Translations under genes and position numbers: made by a program
The notes under the pieces: generated by a model
Database searches by the model: none
What the model saw: the letters and a program-made list of their open reading frames with translations, nothing else
What the model was told of the DNA's origin: nothing
DNA from: Diphasiastrum complanatum
Lineage: Eukaryota; Streptophyta; Lycopodiopsida; Lycopodiales; Lycopodiaceae
NCBI GenBank assembly: GCA_029204225.1
Contig: CM055111.1
Span: forward strand, 30,783,464-30,847,463
Reading direction: 5' to 3'
Length of the DNA: 64,000 nt
In this document: piece after piece, positions 12,285 to 22,876 of the stretch
Numbering within the stretch: position 1 is the first letter of the stretch
Layout: each line of letters starts with the position of its first letter

Positions 12285-14159
12285 ATGGCAGCTTCAGCTA
12301 GGACAACAAGCCTGTTTAAGGAGTTTATCAAGAGCAGATGGATGACCATGGCAGCATCTTTCTTCATCATGGCCTGTAATGGCACTGTCTACGCATTTGG
12401 TATCTACTCTGAGACCATGAAGCTCACCCTGGGATACAACCAAGAGCAGATTACTACAATTGGGTTCTACAAGGATCTAGGAGGAAACCTCGGCATAGTC
12501 TCTGGAGTGCTGCAGGACTTCACTGGTGCATGGGTGGTTATTCTTCTAGCAGCAATCCTCAATGTAGCAGGATCAGTCATGATATGGCTGGGAATCACTG
12601 AGAGAATAGCTCACCCAGCTGTATGGCAGATGAGCATATATCACTTCATCTGCTTCAATGCCACAGCGTTTGTCAACACAGGCATCATCGTCACAGGCAT
12701 AAAGAATTTCCCAGGCAATAGGGGTTTTGTGCTCGGCCTCGTGAAAGGATTCTTTGGACTAAGCGGAGCCATTCTTGCACAGATCTATCGTGCAATCTAT
12801 GGAGATAATCCAAGCTCGTTCGTGTTGATGATCATGTGGCTACCCACGATTGTTTTCCTCAGCTTCATGTTTCTGATCCGTCGTCAGCCTCCCACTAAAG
12901 AAGGCAACGAGACACGCCGATTCATTTTTCTCCTGGGGACGTCCGTCTTCTTGGCTGCATTCCTGCTTGTCGTGATATTAGTTCAGAAGCTATCCACAGT
13001 CACCCGCAAGGAGAATGAAATCCTCGCAGCCATCGCCATACTCATTCTCCTATTCCCTCTTGGGATGGTTCTCTATTTCGTTATGGAAGACAGAAAAGCT
13101 AGAGCTACGGCCACCAACGCAAGCAAAGGAGCAATCAATGGTAGAGATCTCGAGGCAAAGAGTAAAAATCTACAGGATGCCAACGATTCAAAGAAAGAAA
13201 ATTTATCAGCCGATCAAACATACTCCCTCCCAGCCTCATCGCCAGCAGCTTCAACCAGCTACGACAATGTAACTGCAGTAGACCAACCAGACGTGAAAGC
13301 GCTGGCAAAAGGCTTCTTCGGAGGTTTTGGACAAAAAATAAGCCGCGGGGAGAATCACACCGTCCTACAGGCTTTACTCAAGATAGATTTCTGGCTGCTC
13401 ATCATAATCTCTACGTGTGCATTAGGCACAGGATTGATGGCGATCGACAACATCGGTCAGCTTGGCGCAGCGCTCGGATCCAACTCCTCAGAAACCAGCA
13501 CATTCGTCTCTCTGATTAGCATATGGAATTTCACGGGAAGAGTATCTGGTGGATTTGTTTCCGAGTTCTGTCTGAACAAGTATTCCATCCCTAGGCCTGT
13601 GTTTTTCGCCCTCCCACTGGCGATTGGATGCATCGGCCATCTCTTGTTCGCATTTGCTGTGCCTGGTGCACTCAACGTGGGATCCATAATCATCGGCTTC
13701 TGCTACGGCTTCCAAGCTCCTATTCTGTTCATCATTATATCTGAAATATTCGGTCTAACGTTCTTCGGGACCCTTTACAACCTTGCCGCTATGTCACTAC
13801 CTCTCGGAACAGAACTGATGTCTGTTCTCGTTGGTGGGAAGCTGTATGATCGCGAGGCTGCGAAGCAGCAAAGACAGCATATGCTGGCTACTGCAGTTGG
13901 CGGCCATATGGCTCCTGCGCCTAGCCCAGCTGCTCATGCAGGACAGAGCAAAGCTCTTGTCTGCATCGGAAAGCAGTGTTATCAAAATGCTTTTTTTATT
14001 ATGGCTGGAGTGAGTGCATTTGGGTGCATTCTGGGAATCATTCTCACAATCAGAACGCGTGCTTTCTACAAAAAAAATGCAGCTCGGCTTACAAATGCAC
14101 CGGAGAAGGGAGAAAGCCTAGATTTGCAACTACCAAACAATCAGGAAGGACATCATTGA
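12285..14159 (+). CDS. Nodulin-like / NFD4-type major facilitator protein
   Basis: A 624-residue multipass membrane protein of the plant family with an N-terminal nodulin-like domain and an MFS fold (NFD4-like and related proteins); substrate unknown. I chose the ATG at 12,285 because it opens the conserved-looking N-terminus FKEFIKSRWMTMAASF and has A at -3 and G at +4; the upstream in-frame ATG at 12,228 adds 19 unconvincing residues. Visible features: hydrophobic helices from about residue 20 to 265; the family-like word GNRGFVLGLVKGFFGLSGAI at 144-163; a long polar loop at about 268-355; a second helical bundle at about 366-592 with WNFTGRVSGGFVSE (414-427) and SEIFGLTFFGTLYN (486-499); CIGKQCYQNAF near 560-570; and a short polar tail. 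It is uninterrupted by introns and frameshifts and is clearly GC-richer than its surroundings. This is the only intact host gene in the window. Family assignment is strong. A role in nuclear fusion, suggested by the name NFD4, should not be assumed. Confidence 0.95.
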   Translation: MAASARTTSLFKEFIKSRWMTMAASFFIMACNGTVYAFGIYSETMKLTLGYNQEQITTIGFYKDLGGNLGIVSGVLQDFTGAWVVILLAAILNVAGSVMIWLGITERIAHPAVWQMSIYHFICFNATAFVNTGIIVTGIKNFPGNRGFVLGLVKGFFGLSGAILAQIYRAIYGDNPSSFVLMIMWLPTIVFLSFMFLIRRQPPTKEGNETRRFIFLLGTSVFLAAFLLVVILVQKLSTVTRKENEILAAIAILILLFPLGMVLYFVMEDRKARATATNASKGAINGRDLEAKSKNLQDANDSKKENLSADQTYSLPASSPAASTSYDNVTAVDQPDVKALAKGFFGGFGQKISRGENHTVLQALLKIDFWLLIIISTCALGTGLMAIDNIGQLGAALGSNSSETSTFVSLISIWNFTGRVSGGFVSEFCLNKYSIPRPVFFALPLAIGCIGHLLFAFAVPGALNVGSIIIGFCYGFQAPILFIIISEIFGLTFFGTLYNLAAMSLPLGTELMSVLVGGKLYDREAAKQQRQHMLATAVGGHMAPAPSPAAHAGQSKALVCIGKQCYQNAFFIMAGVSAFGCILGIILTIRTRAFYKKNAARLTNAPEKGESLDLQLPNNQEGHH

Positions 14160-14326
14160 CACAGAATAAGGTCTGTAGAGCCTTTCCTAGCTGCCCAAGC
14201 ATGTGGAGCATACAATATCAATCCGAAGTTAGGTTCGCTACGCGTTTATTTGCTGTTCAGCTACCTTGGCATGTTGATGATATTGAAGGCTCCATCCACA
14301 TTACTTTTCAAACGAAAAATGAAGAA

Positions 14327-14332
14327 AATAAA
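14327..14332 (+). promoter_or_regulatory. Possible polyadenylation signal
   Basis: AATAAA lies about 168 nt after the transporter stop codon, in AT-rich DNA, at a plausible distance for its 3' end. Confidence 0.45.
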
Positions 14333-14369
14333 ATGTAGTTATATTTTAAGAACCGTCAAATTTCTTGCA

Positions 14370-14897
14370 AACACTTGAATGGTTTGCAAGTGGTATACTA
14401 GCATGTTTTTGGAACACAGTGGTGATAGTTGATTCTATCTGTTTGATCTTGCGTGCTAGAGGAGCTTTCTCCTCATATCCGTGAATTAAAGTTATGAAAT
14501 GGATTCATATATAAGTAAATACTGATGATGCTGCTCTGATCCAACAATATGAGCAGCTTCAACGTTGATACTCGGGTTTTTTCTTCATAAGATTCAGCTG
14601 TACAGATTGAAGGATTATCAATTTCAGAACAATGATTGAAAGTTGCTACATTTTTTACCTTGCCTTGCAATGTTATGTGTTGACTAGGTTGGAAGTTTGG
14701 AAGAAAGTCAACAATATTAAAGGATAAATTGTAAAAATGATCTCAACTTTTGAGGCTTAGACTTTAATGAAAAAATCACTTACCCAACATGAAAGTGAAT
14801 CTGCTTGAATGACATGGGCTTTTAAAGATCATTGGCCTGGAGTTTGCTCTTTCATTCCTAAGCTAGGTAAAGTTTAAGTGTCTTTTTTTTACAACAG
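14370..14897. other. Gene-free stretch downstream of the transporter
   Basis: This is AT-rich intergenic DNA with no supported coding sequence. Confidence 0.5.
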
Positions 14898-15069
14898 GCA
14901 ATATCGATTCAGCGCGCACAAGTATGACCACTGGTACTCTAATTGGCTGTCCGCGTGTTGAAACGATGTTAGTACAGATACATGCAATATCGATTCAACG
15001 CACATATGTACGACCTCTCGGAGTCTTTTTGGGCTTTCGCACGTTGAACCTATATTAATACGGATTAGA
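14898..15069 (+). repeat. Two-unit tandem repeat, about 86 bp
   Basis: Units begin at 14,898 and 14,984 with GCAATATCGATTCA. They share the order 'cgcaca', 'gtatgac/gtacgac', 'cgttgaa' and 'ata-ggat'. They differ at many positions, so the duplication is old. Confidence 0.7.
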
Positions 15070-15277
15070 TGAAAACCAAAGGGAATATTCTAATTTTCAA
15101 AGGAAATATTCTAGATTACTCACTTTGGCGTGGCGACTACGCCGCTTCTAAATTGCAAAGATTTCAAAGTGTGTGATCGTCCAAAAAACAAAGATCAGCA
15201 TGTAAAAAGTATGAAGACTCAGTTTCGATCCAAAAACTTGACACAACGAACAATGGCTTACACTCACTTGCACGGAC

Positions 15278-16263
15278 GTTGATGACACTTTGATACTGTC
15301 TAGAAGCAACGAGCTAATTGCTCAAGTGAAGCATGATATTGCACAACATTTTGAAATATCAAACCTAGGGGAAGCAAGATGCTACCTAGGATTGCAGATT
15401 GATAGAGATCTTGACGAAGGGAAGCTGTATCTTCACCAGTCAAGATACATCTAGAAAATCATTGACGATTTTTAGATGACAGATTGCAAGGGAGCTAATA
15501 CACTGATGGTAGTTGGAACGATTCTAACAAAGAAGGACTATCCGTAGAATGCAGAAGAGCAAGAAGCCATGCAGAACGTGCCCTACAGGAGGCTGATCGG
15601 ATCACTCATGTACCTGGTAGATAATACATGCCCTGACATTGCCTATGCAGTTTTCAGGATGAGCCAATTCAATATCAACCCAGGCCTTATGCATTGGAAG
15701 CTCGCCAAAAGGATTCTGCAATACCTTCAATAGACGAAGGATTATGGGCTGTGTTTCTCTCAACATGGAGGATTCCAGATCAGATCCTACAGCGATGCAA
15801 GCTAGGCATTCCTGAAAGATGACTGCAAGAGCGTCTCAGGAGGATGCACAATAGCAGCTAGTGCAACTATGATATGGATCAGCAGGAAGCAGACCATAAC
15901 TACGCAATCACCTGTGAAGCAGAGTATGTTGTGGCAGCCAAGATGGCGAACGAGCTTACATGGCTCAAACAGTTCCTTGATGGACTGCGAGAGAACTCCA
16001 ACGAGCCGCTGCTACTGTTCATGGATAACACATCTGCCATTCATCTGACAAATAATCCAGTATTTCATTCTAGGATGAAACACTTTGCTATCAGATATCA
16101 TTTGATAAGAGATCTGGTTGAGAAAGACATACTGAAGACCGAGTTTGTTCCAACGAAGCAGATGGTGTCTGATATCTTCACAAAGCTTCTTGACAAGACA
16201 ATTTTTGAGAAACAGCATGCAAGCTTAGGAATAAAAAAAATACCAACTTTGAGAGGGAGCTGA
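15278..16263 (+). pseudogene. Copia RT C-terminal half and RNase H, broken
   Basis: Starting at the catalytic VDD (15,278-15,286), translation follows a copia reverse transcriptase tail (EISNLGEARCYLGLQI near 15,354; YRRLIGSLMYLV near 15,584; CPDIAYAVFRMSQ near 15,630). The RNase H then continues in another frame at 15,874-16,263 with EAEYVVAA, TWLKQFL, FMDNTSAIHLTNNP and DIFTK. At least three stops (15,452, 15,473, 15,546) and a frameshift near 15,880 disable it. The upstream half of pol and gag are absent. A purine-rich tract (GAGAGGGAG, about 16,250-16,258) follows, as expected just before a 3' LTR. Confidence 0.88.
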
Positions 16264-17400
16264 AGAAACTAAGAGTTTCTATCCTTCAAAGCCTTAGCAT
16301 TTTTCCTTAGTTTTACCTTTGCTGTTTTTTCTTGACTGTTGCATTTTGAACTATGTTTCGCATAGTCTGCATTTTTGAACTGTTTCGTCGCACAGTTCGC
16401 ATTTTTGGGTCATGAGAAAAATGCATCACTAAGTCTAAAACACTTAGAAATAACTCTGGCGACTTTTTCCGACACTGGCCTATTGTCGGGTTTTTCGCTT
16501 TTTCGCCTTTCGAAAAAAAGCCACGCTATCTCCAAATGCCTTAAAAAAAAATGTTTTTCAGGTCTGTTGCATTTTTTGCCCTTCGAAAAAAAGCAACACA
16601 GTCGGGTTTTTTGCCTTTCAGAAAAAAGCGACACTGTCGCCAAATGCCTTTTGGATAAAAGCGAAGGTGTCCTTGAAAAAGCGACACCGCCCTTGAAATC
16701 GCGAAAGTGTCTTTTGGCAAAATGCGAAGATTTGCAGCATAAAGGCAGGGTGTAACGAGCAGAAGGTGGCTAATGCACGGAGGACAGTGACGGGAAACTA
16801 GAATAAGTTTCGATTAAGCCCAATGCATTTCTTTTCATTAGATCTTTTAACTTAATCAATTTCCTGGATTGATCACATAAGAAAGAGATCACAGATACAG
16901 ACATACACAGTCACGGACACAAAAGAGATAGCTCAAGAGTGAGTTTTACAGATTAGCAGTAGCTAGTCATATTATTCATGAGAGAGAACATCTCTCTTGT
17001 GCCCACATGTTGATCTGGGAAACAGATAGTGCTCAAGAAAAATAGATTAGCAGTAGCTAGTCATATTATTCATGAGAGAGAACATCTCTCTTGCGCCCAT
17101 GCGTTGATTTGGGAAACAGACAGTACTCAAGAACAACATTGTAAATTTAGCTCTGATAATCGAAGCAATTTTCTCAATGCTCTATTCTGTGATGTGTATC
17201 ATCTGCAATATTGGAATGCATGCTAGCAGTAGATATCTTTTCGCTATTGCTTTACTCAACATTATCTATTGTTTACAAGTTTAATATTTACAACAGATCG
17301 TTAGAAGCGATCTGGGGCTTGGAAGAGAATTAGACTGCAGTCAGTAGCAGTTGCCAAGTCGGCTCTATCCGGCCTTCATCCCCGGGAATTCCCATCAACA
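16260..17400 (+). mobile_element. Probable 3' LTR of the preceding copia relic
   Basis: The sequence begins with TG right after a purine tract that follows the RNase H end, and a plausible CA end is CCATCAACA at 17,400. The left part (16,390-16,750) is full of repeated words such as TTCGCCTTTCGAAAAAAAGC and CGACACTGTCG, which recur in the copia-B LTR at 33,690-33,760 and in 41,540-41,810. The right end is uncertain because no second LTR copy is present for comparison. Confidence 0.45.
16951..17134 (+). repeat. 94-bp tandem duplication
   Basis: Positions 16,951-17,044 are repeated at 17,045-17,134 with few changes. Both start GATTAGCAGTAGCTAGTC and contain 'gagagagaacatctctctt', which can form a small hairpin. 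The duplication lies inside the presumed LTR. Confidence 0.93.
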
Positions 17401-17540
17401 GAATTTCCTTCATCTCAATCATAGAGTAGATGTTGATTTCTCTACATTGGCAAGGTTGGTAATTTGCTTGTCTTTCTAACCAAAGATCAAAGGAATGTTT
17501 TGGATCTTAATGATATGAAATTCTTCACATTAATCACCTT

Positions 17541-18785
17541 CGTACAAAATTCTAAATGATATCCACCGAATGTGACCAGTGCCATATCCCAACCATCCAA
17601 CAATTTTGGAAGCCCTTTCTTGGGCTCGACTTCAAATGGAGGTCCCAGGTCACTAGTCTGCTGGTCGTTTGACATTTGGTCTATTCCTACAAAACCCCCA
17701 TGACGTTGCCCACTGGATGGAATAGACAACATGAGAAATTGACCGAGTTCGAAAAAAATGGGCCGCTGAACGAAATAGTGCAAACTAGTCCATTTTTCAT
17801 GCCCTAACTGTGTTACCTCTAGGACGAAGGGCATTTATGAGCAAAAGACGTCAGAACTGAGCAGAGTTGCTTCCGTCCAGTCCATATCAGGTCCATGAAT
17901 CTGTGACCACCTCCCATACGAGATTTCGAATGACATCCACTAAATGCGACTAGTGCCATGTCCCCATCGGCCAATAATCTCGGAAGCCCTTTGTCAGGGC
18001 TTGACTTTGAACGGAGGTCCTAGGTCATCAATCTGGCCATTTGAGGTCCAGGTCTATTCTTATAGGTTTCCCTCGATGTCACACACTGGCCAAAATAGAC
18101 CACAGGAGAAACCAACCCCGTTCAAACAAGTTGGGCTATTGAACGGAAAAGTGCAAATCTAGTCGATTTCCATGTCCGTGAACAGGTTTTTGGGACATGG
18201 AACTGGATGCATTCGATGGATATCCATCAAAATTCCGTATAGGGGGGTGGTCACAGATTCATGGACTAGACTCGCATTGGGTGGAACCACGCTACTCAGT
18301 TTCAACGTCGTTTGCTCAAAAACGGCCTTCATCCCAAAGAAACACAATTAGTACATTTGACATGGGCTAGTTTTGCACTTTCCTGTTCAACAACCCAGTT
18401 TCCCTAAATGGGGTCAGTTTCTCTTGATGTCTTTTCTAGCTAATGGGCAACGTCGAGGGAAAGCTAAAGGAATAGACTGCACATCGAATGGCCAGACTGC
18501 TAATCGAGGACCTCAGCGAGATTGTTGGCCAGTCGGGACCTAGAACTGGTCGCATCTGTTGATATCCTTCAAAATTCCATACGGTGTGACGACCTAGTTT
18601 CTACGAACTATGTCGATTTCTCTTGCTGTCGATTCCGGCCGGTGGACAACGTCGAGAGAAATATGTAGGAATAGACCAGATGTCAAATGACCAGACTGGT
18701 GACCGGGGACCTTCGTTCGAAGTCAAGTTCGAGAAAGGGCTTTTGTGATTGTTGGCTAGTCGGAAACTAGCCTGCAGTCTGTTTC
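17541..18785. repeat. Imperfect palindrome of a repeat of about 380 bp
   Basis: A monomer of about 380 bp is present as A (17,541-17,919, plus) and partial B (17,920-18,184, plus). It then runs in reverse as C (18,185-18,600, minus) and partial D (18,605-18,785, minus). Diagnostic words are 'ggaggtcc-aggtca', 'ttgacat-tggtctattcct', 'gacgttgccca' and 'gtccatgaatctgtgacca'. The last occurs at about 17,890 on plus and, reverse-complemented, at 18,250-18,269. The turn point lies near 18,185. No protein is supported. The copies differ from each other at many positions, so the structure is old. Confidence 0.85.
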
Positions 18786-18794
18786 TCAACATAA

Positions 18795-19250
18795 GCTTAG
18801 AATGGCTCTACATTTCATTAAGATGAATGTATCTAATGAAATTTTGAGAGAGATAGGATCTTGCACTACAGCCAAAGAAGCTTGGGATGCACTAAAGACC
18901 ATCTATGAAGCAAAGAATACTTCTAGAATACTCACTCTTAGGAATCAAATTTTCCAAAGTTTTCAAAGAAGTGCATCTAACTATGTTCTGAGTTGGCCTT
19001 CCAAAATCTCTTTCTAAAGATTTCAAGCCTTGTGAGGCTTGTGCCATTGCAAAGTCACACAGAAAGCCATATCAGAAGTCTTTTATAAAGACTACTCATC
19101 CTTTGGAGCTTATACACTCAGATGTACATTTTTTCTCTTCTAAAAGTATTGGTGGTGCAACATGTTTTGCCACCTTTATTGATGACTTTACTAGATATAC
19201 CTGGATGTATCTACTTTCTTCAAAGGCTATGGTTTTTTATCACTTTCTTG
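18795..19250 (+). pseudogene. Copia scrap: gag joined to integrase
   Basis: The gag part (18,802-18,990) contains ALHFIKMNVSNEILREIGSC and KNTSRILTLRNQIFQSFQRS and nearly matches the gag at 42,913-43,080. It jumps without zinc knuckle or protease to the integrase zinc-binding tail and core (CEACAIAKSHRKPYQ; ELIHSDVHFFS; FIDDFTRYTWMYLLSSK, up to about 19,230). A large internal deletion is therefore present. It is a relic of the same family as the element at 41.8-45.8 kb. Confidence 0.85.
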
Positions 19251-19254
19251 TACT

Positions 19255-19350
19255 TAAGAATTTTAGCCTGTGCTTGAGGCTCCTCCTCAACACCAAGCAC
19301 AATATCCATAACATCCTGGAGTATCAAGATAGACTCCATTCTTGTGGAGA
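19255..19350 (-). pseudogene. Inverted fragment of a copia gag start
   Basis: The reverse complement matches 42,800-42,880 (the gag stretch reading RMESVLILQDVMDIVLG then EEEPQ). It directly abuts the plus-strand integrase scrap, so the family has been rearranged by inversion as well as deletion. Confidence 0.8.
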
Positions 19351-19821
19351 ATTATGATCTCACATTATCCAAATTTTGTCATATATTGTAAAAAATTTCA
19401 ATTTCCATATATATAAAATGTGCTATAGTGTCTAGATACATGTCAAGGCCTATTTCGCACTTTGTAAATTCATATTTTGAGTAAAAGTTGTGACGTTCTA
19501 AAGAGACGCAATAGAAGTTCAGAACCGACATTTGACGGTTCGTAAGCAACATTGAGGCTGAAGAACATTCCTATAAGGATATCACTATGTGCTATTGTAC
19601 ATACACATTTCTACGCAGAGCTGAGTATCAATAGAGAGCAAAGAGCAAGTTCTTATAGCTTGAACATTCTTTCCTTCTGTTATTTCTCACAGAATTACTT
19701 CTTATCATTTGTGCAAACACACTCTGTATGATCTGTGATTGACTATGATACTATTCTATTTGCATCACACACATCTCTTAAGTTATACTGAATTTCAGTT
19801 ACTCTAACACGGATTTTCAGG
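19351..19821. other. Non-coding DNA left of the outer copia element
   Basis: No coding sequence is supported. The last five bases, TCAGG (19,817-19,821), are the probable left target duplication of the element starting at 19,822. Confidence 0.55.
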
Positions 19822-20512
19822 TGTGAAAAATTGCCTACATTGGCAAATCTAGCCATGTAGAATATTATACATTTTGTCAATATTGTTTGTTGGTTACTTC
19901 AATGGCCAAAGTGCCACTTGTACATACACACCTAAAGTAGGTTACCACGAGTCAAGAGGAGTGGTTGTGTCTATTTGGTAGTGATTCCTACTTTGTAGGA
20001 TCTAGACCATGATTTATGATGAGATTTGTACCTACCATGCACCTACCAAGCATGACTCTTGGATCTAGGCTAGGGTTTTCACATTAGGGCAAGAAAGTGG
20101 AGTCTACTTCCTTATTACATGCTGGATTTTCACCTAACTTTTCAAAAGAAGTGTGTTTTACTATGTATTCCCATTCTCCATAGTGAGAAGATAAAAACTT
20201 TTTGGAGCCTCAAGGAGAAACTAGAGTTTCCTCTCATTGTATGGTGATTACTCTATTTTTCCAATGAAACCCAGCTTTGGCACTTTGTAAACACTGTCTA
20301 CAGGCCGTACTACAGCCTTATTTCCACACGTGTGGAGTTGGATTATACTAATTGATCAATGCTTTGATTGTCTCTACTTGTTTCCTATCAAGCTGCTAAA
20401 CTAGATCTTGTTTTCTGATGACTAGTTTCTGATAGATTGTTTAACAAGCATACAATCACCTTGTGGATCATTCAAAGATCCACTTATGGTCCTTAGTACT
20501 GTACTTTTCACA
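19822..20512 (+). repeat. 5' LTR of the outer copia element
   Basis: Starts TGTGAAAA and ends TTTTCACA, an 8-bp inverted terminus. It carries the palindrome CCACACGTGTGG at 20,334-20,345. The match to 30,794-31,483 fixes both ends. Confidence 0.96.
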
Positions 20513-20525
20513 TGGTATCAGAGCC
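20513..20525 (+). promoter_or_regulatory. Primer-binding site (initiator Met-tRNA type)
   Basis: TGGTATCAGAGCC directly abuts the LTR end. This is the usual plant copia primer site complementary to the 3' end of initiator Met-tRNA. Confidence 0.95.
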
Positions 20526-21114
20526 AAGTACAAGGCCATTGATCTGTGTTTGAATCTAATCCAATTTTAGCAGGTTTTGGTGCAAAAAGCTAGTATTGGA
20601 AGGGCGAGCTGGTATCCAGGTTTTGGTGAGGGGATTTGATCCCAAACTTTTTCAGGATCAAAATCTGTACTGTTCACATTTGTGGGCATCTCTGAACCAG
20701 CATTTTTTCATCTGGTGTCAGTTTGATGTAATTTTTGGTGCAAATCCTAGGATAAGCTACCAAGATCACTTGCCATTGATTAGTTTTGAGTTTGTTTCAC
20801 AAAAACTAATTAATCTAGGCTGATTTCAGACCCTCTTAAAGTGGAAACCAGGTCTTGAAAGTACATCAAAGTGAATGAGAGAGATAGAGTCAGTTTTTGT
20901 CCAAGAATAGCCAAGATTGGCAAGATTTGCTTGAGTGTAGTTTTCATCTCATCTTATCTTCATTCCAGCTTGTGAGGGAGTGATAGAACTGTGATTACAA
21001 ATCCATTTGTTGGATTAGAAGTCAACATTTGAATGAAACACTGCAAGTTAGAAACCTTTGTGAGTTTCAGGTACAAACAAATCTATATCTTGTGTGTAGA
21101 ATCTTGCTAGTAAG
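20526..21114 (+). other. 5' leader of the outer copia element
   Basis: About 590 bp of non-coding leader between the primer site and the gag ATG. The 75-codon frame at 20,596-20,823 matches no gag-pol domain, so I treat it as leader sequence. Confidence 0.6.
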
Positions 21115-22155
21115 ATGGGATCAGTGGGAGCCTACCTTCTAGAAGCTAGTGAGAGGTTAAATTCTACCAATTATGCTATTTGGAAAGTGAGGATGGAATC
21201 ACTAATGGTGCTCCAGGATCTTTATGAGTTTCTAATAGATGATGAAGATGAACCTCTAGGTGCACAAGAATTAGTGAGATACAAGAAGAGGTCTAGGCTT
21301 GCACTTCATTGTATTAAGATGAATGTAAGCAATGATCTTTTAAGGGAAGTATCACCATGTAAGAGTGCTAAAGAGGCTTGGGAATCTTTAAAATCTATCT
21401 ATGAGTCTAGTAACACTTCGAGGGTTCTCATGCTTAGGAATCAGATTCTACAAAGCATGAAGATGAGTGATGAGAGTGCACAAGATTATGTGCTAAGAAT
21501 CAAGTCTCTTAATAGGGAGTTAGCTTCCATTGGAGAGAAGATTTAAGATAGTGAGCTTGTTCAGATTGTCCTAAATGGTCTAGGGAGTGGCTTTACAAAT
21601 TTGGTCCAAAGCTTTGCAATCCAAGACACTTTGCCTACTATAGAAAAGCTACACAGTGTATTAGTAGCTGAAGAGTGTAGGATGTTGCATACCAATGCAA
21701 GAATGAATGCTATCTCTCTGCAGGATGGTGATGAGAAAGCTAATTTCTCATTCAAAAGCAAGAAGAAGACCAATGGCAAGAGAAAGCACTTCAAGGAGAC
21801 CAAGGAGGAGGATGAGGCTTCAAGCTCAAAGGGCAAGATCAAAGACAAGTCCAAGTACAAATGTTTTTTCTGTGGAAAGAAAGGACATTTTGCATCAGAA
21901 TGTCTCAAGAAGAAGAAGGCACAAGAGAGCAAACAAAGCAACATTGCACATCAGGAGGAAGCGGAGGATGAAGAGTCTTCCTTGATGGTTTCCAACAAAC
22001 CACCATCATCCAAGAGCAACACCAATGATTCTTGGTGGATTGATAGTGGGGCAATTTCCCACATGACATATCAAAAGGACATATTCTCCACTTACTTTCT
22101 TACAATGACTTACATAGATCAATCTATACTGCAAGTAGTCAAGAATGTAAGATAA
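21115..22155 (+). pseudogene. Outer copia gag and protease, with internal stop
   Basis: From the ATG at 21,115 translation gives a copia gag (UBN2-like; NYAIWKVRMESLMVLQDLYE near residue 20; SAKEAWESLKSIYE near 85). A TAA at 21,544-21,546 interrupts it, and the same frame continues to the zinc knuckle CX2CX4HX4C (CFFCGKKGHFASEC, about 21,862-21,903) and the aspartic protease word WWIDSGAISHM (22,036-22,068). The frame then ends at 22,153. The integrase continues in a different frame from about 22,160, so a frameshift separates protease and integrase. The inner element encodes a clearly related but distinct protein. Confidence 0.93.
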
Positions 22156-22199
22156 GTGGAATAGGAACAATTCTCTTGTATGTGGGATGATCCAAAAGG

Positions 22200-22876
22200 A
22201 TGAATCTAGATAATGTTCTTTATGTTCCTAGGTTAACCAAGAATTTGCTTAGTGTTGGCCAGTTAATGGATAATGGCCTAGATGTACATTTTAAGCATGG
22301 AGTTTGTTCCATCCTTAGAAATGATGAATGTATAGCCAAAGGCTTTAAGCAAGGTAGATTGTTTAAGCTTGATGCTAATATTGTAGTGGAGAGTGTTAAC
22401 TTGGCAAAGGTGGAGCTATCAAAGGTGGAACTGTGGCACAAAAGGTTGGGCCACCCCAACTACAAAGCCATGAAATCTATGGCTACAAAGGAGCTTGCAG
22501 TTGGACTCTCCAAGCATTTGTCAAAGTGTGGGAAGAGATGTGAAGCATGCAGCCTCTCAAAGGCTCACAAACTACCCTTCTCAAGATCTACATCAAGATC
22601 AAACTCTCCTCTTGAACTCATCCATTCGGATGTTCATAGTTTTTCACATGAGTCTAATGGTGGTGCCAAGTACTATGTAATCTTCATTGATGACTATTCT
22701 AGATTTTGTTGGATGTACCTCTTGTCTAGCAAATCAATGGTGTTTGATTCTTTTGTAAAGTTCAAGACTTTGGTAGAAAATCAACTTAGTACCAAGATTA
22801 AGGTATTAAGGAGTGATAATGGAGGTGAATATATCTCCAATAAGTTGATTGACTTTTGTAGTTCTAATGGCATAAA
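22200..22876 (+). pseudogene. Outer copia integrase, 5' part, cut by insertion
   Basis: Contains the GAG-pre-integrase region (LYVPRLTKNLLSVGQL), the HHCC zinc site (LWHKRLGHPN then CGKRCEAC) and two catalytic aspartates of the core (LIHSDVH and RSDNGGEY). The frame is cut at 22,876 by the inner element. It continues in the same frame at 29,191, because the duplicated ATAAA (22,872-22,876 and 29,191-29,195) starts on a codon boundary on both sides. Confidence 0.95.
22872..22876. repeat. Target-site duplication, left copy (ATAAA)
   Basis: ATAAA immediately precedes the left LTR of the inner element and is repeated exactly at 29,191-29,195. Confidence 0.95.

Noticed and set aside
13015-14338. 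Other-frame ORFs inside and after the transporter gene
   Set aside because: Shadow frames of the real CDS and its 3' flank.
16951-17134. CRISPR array
   Set aside because: Only two long adjacent copies, no short repeat-spacer pattern, and a plant nuclear context. It is a tandem duplication.
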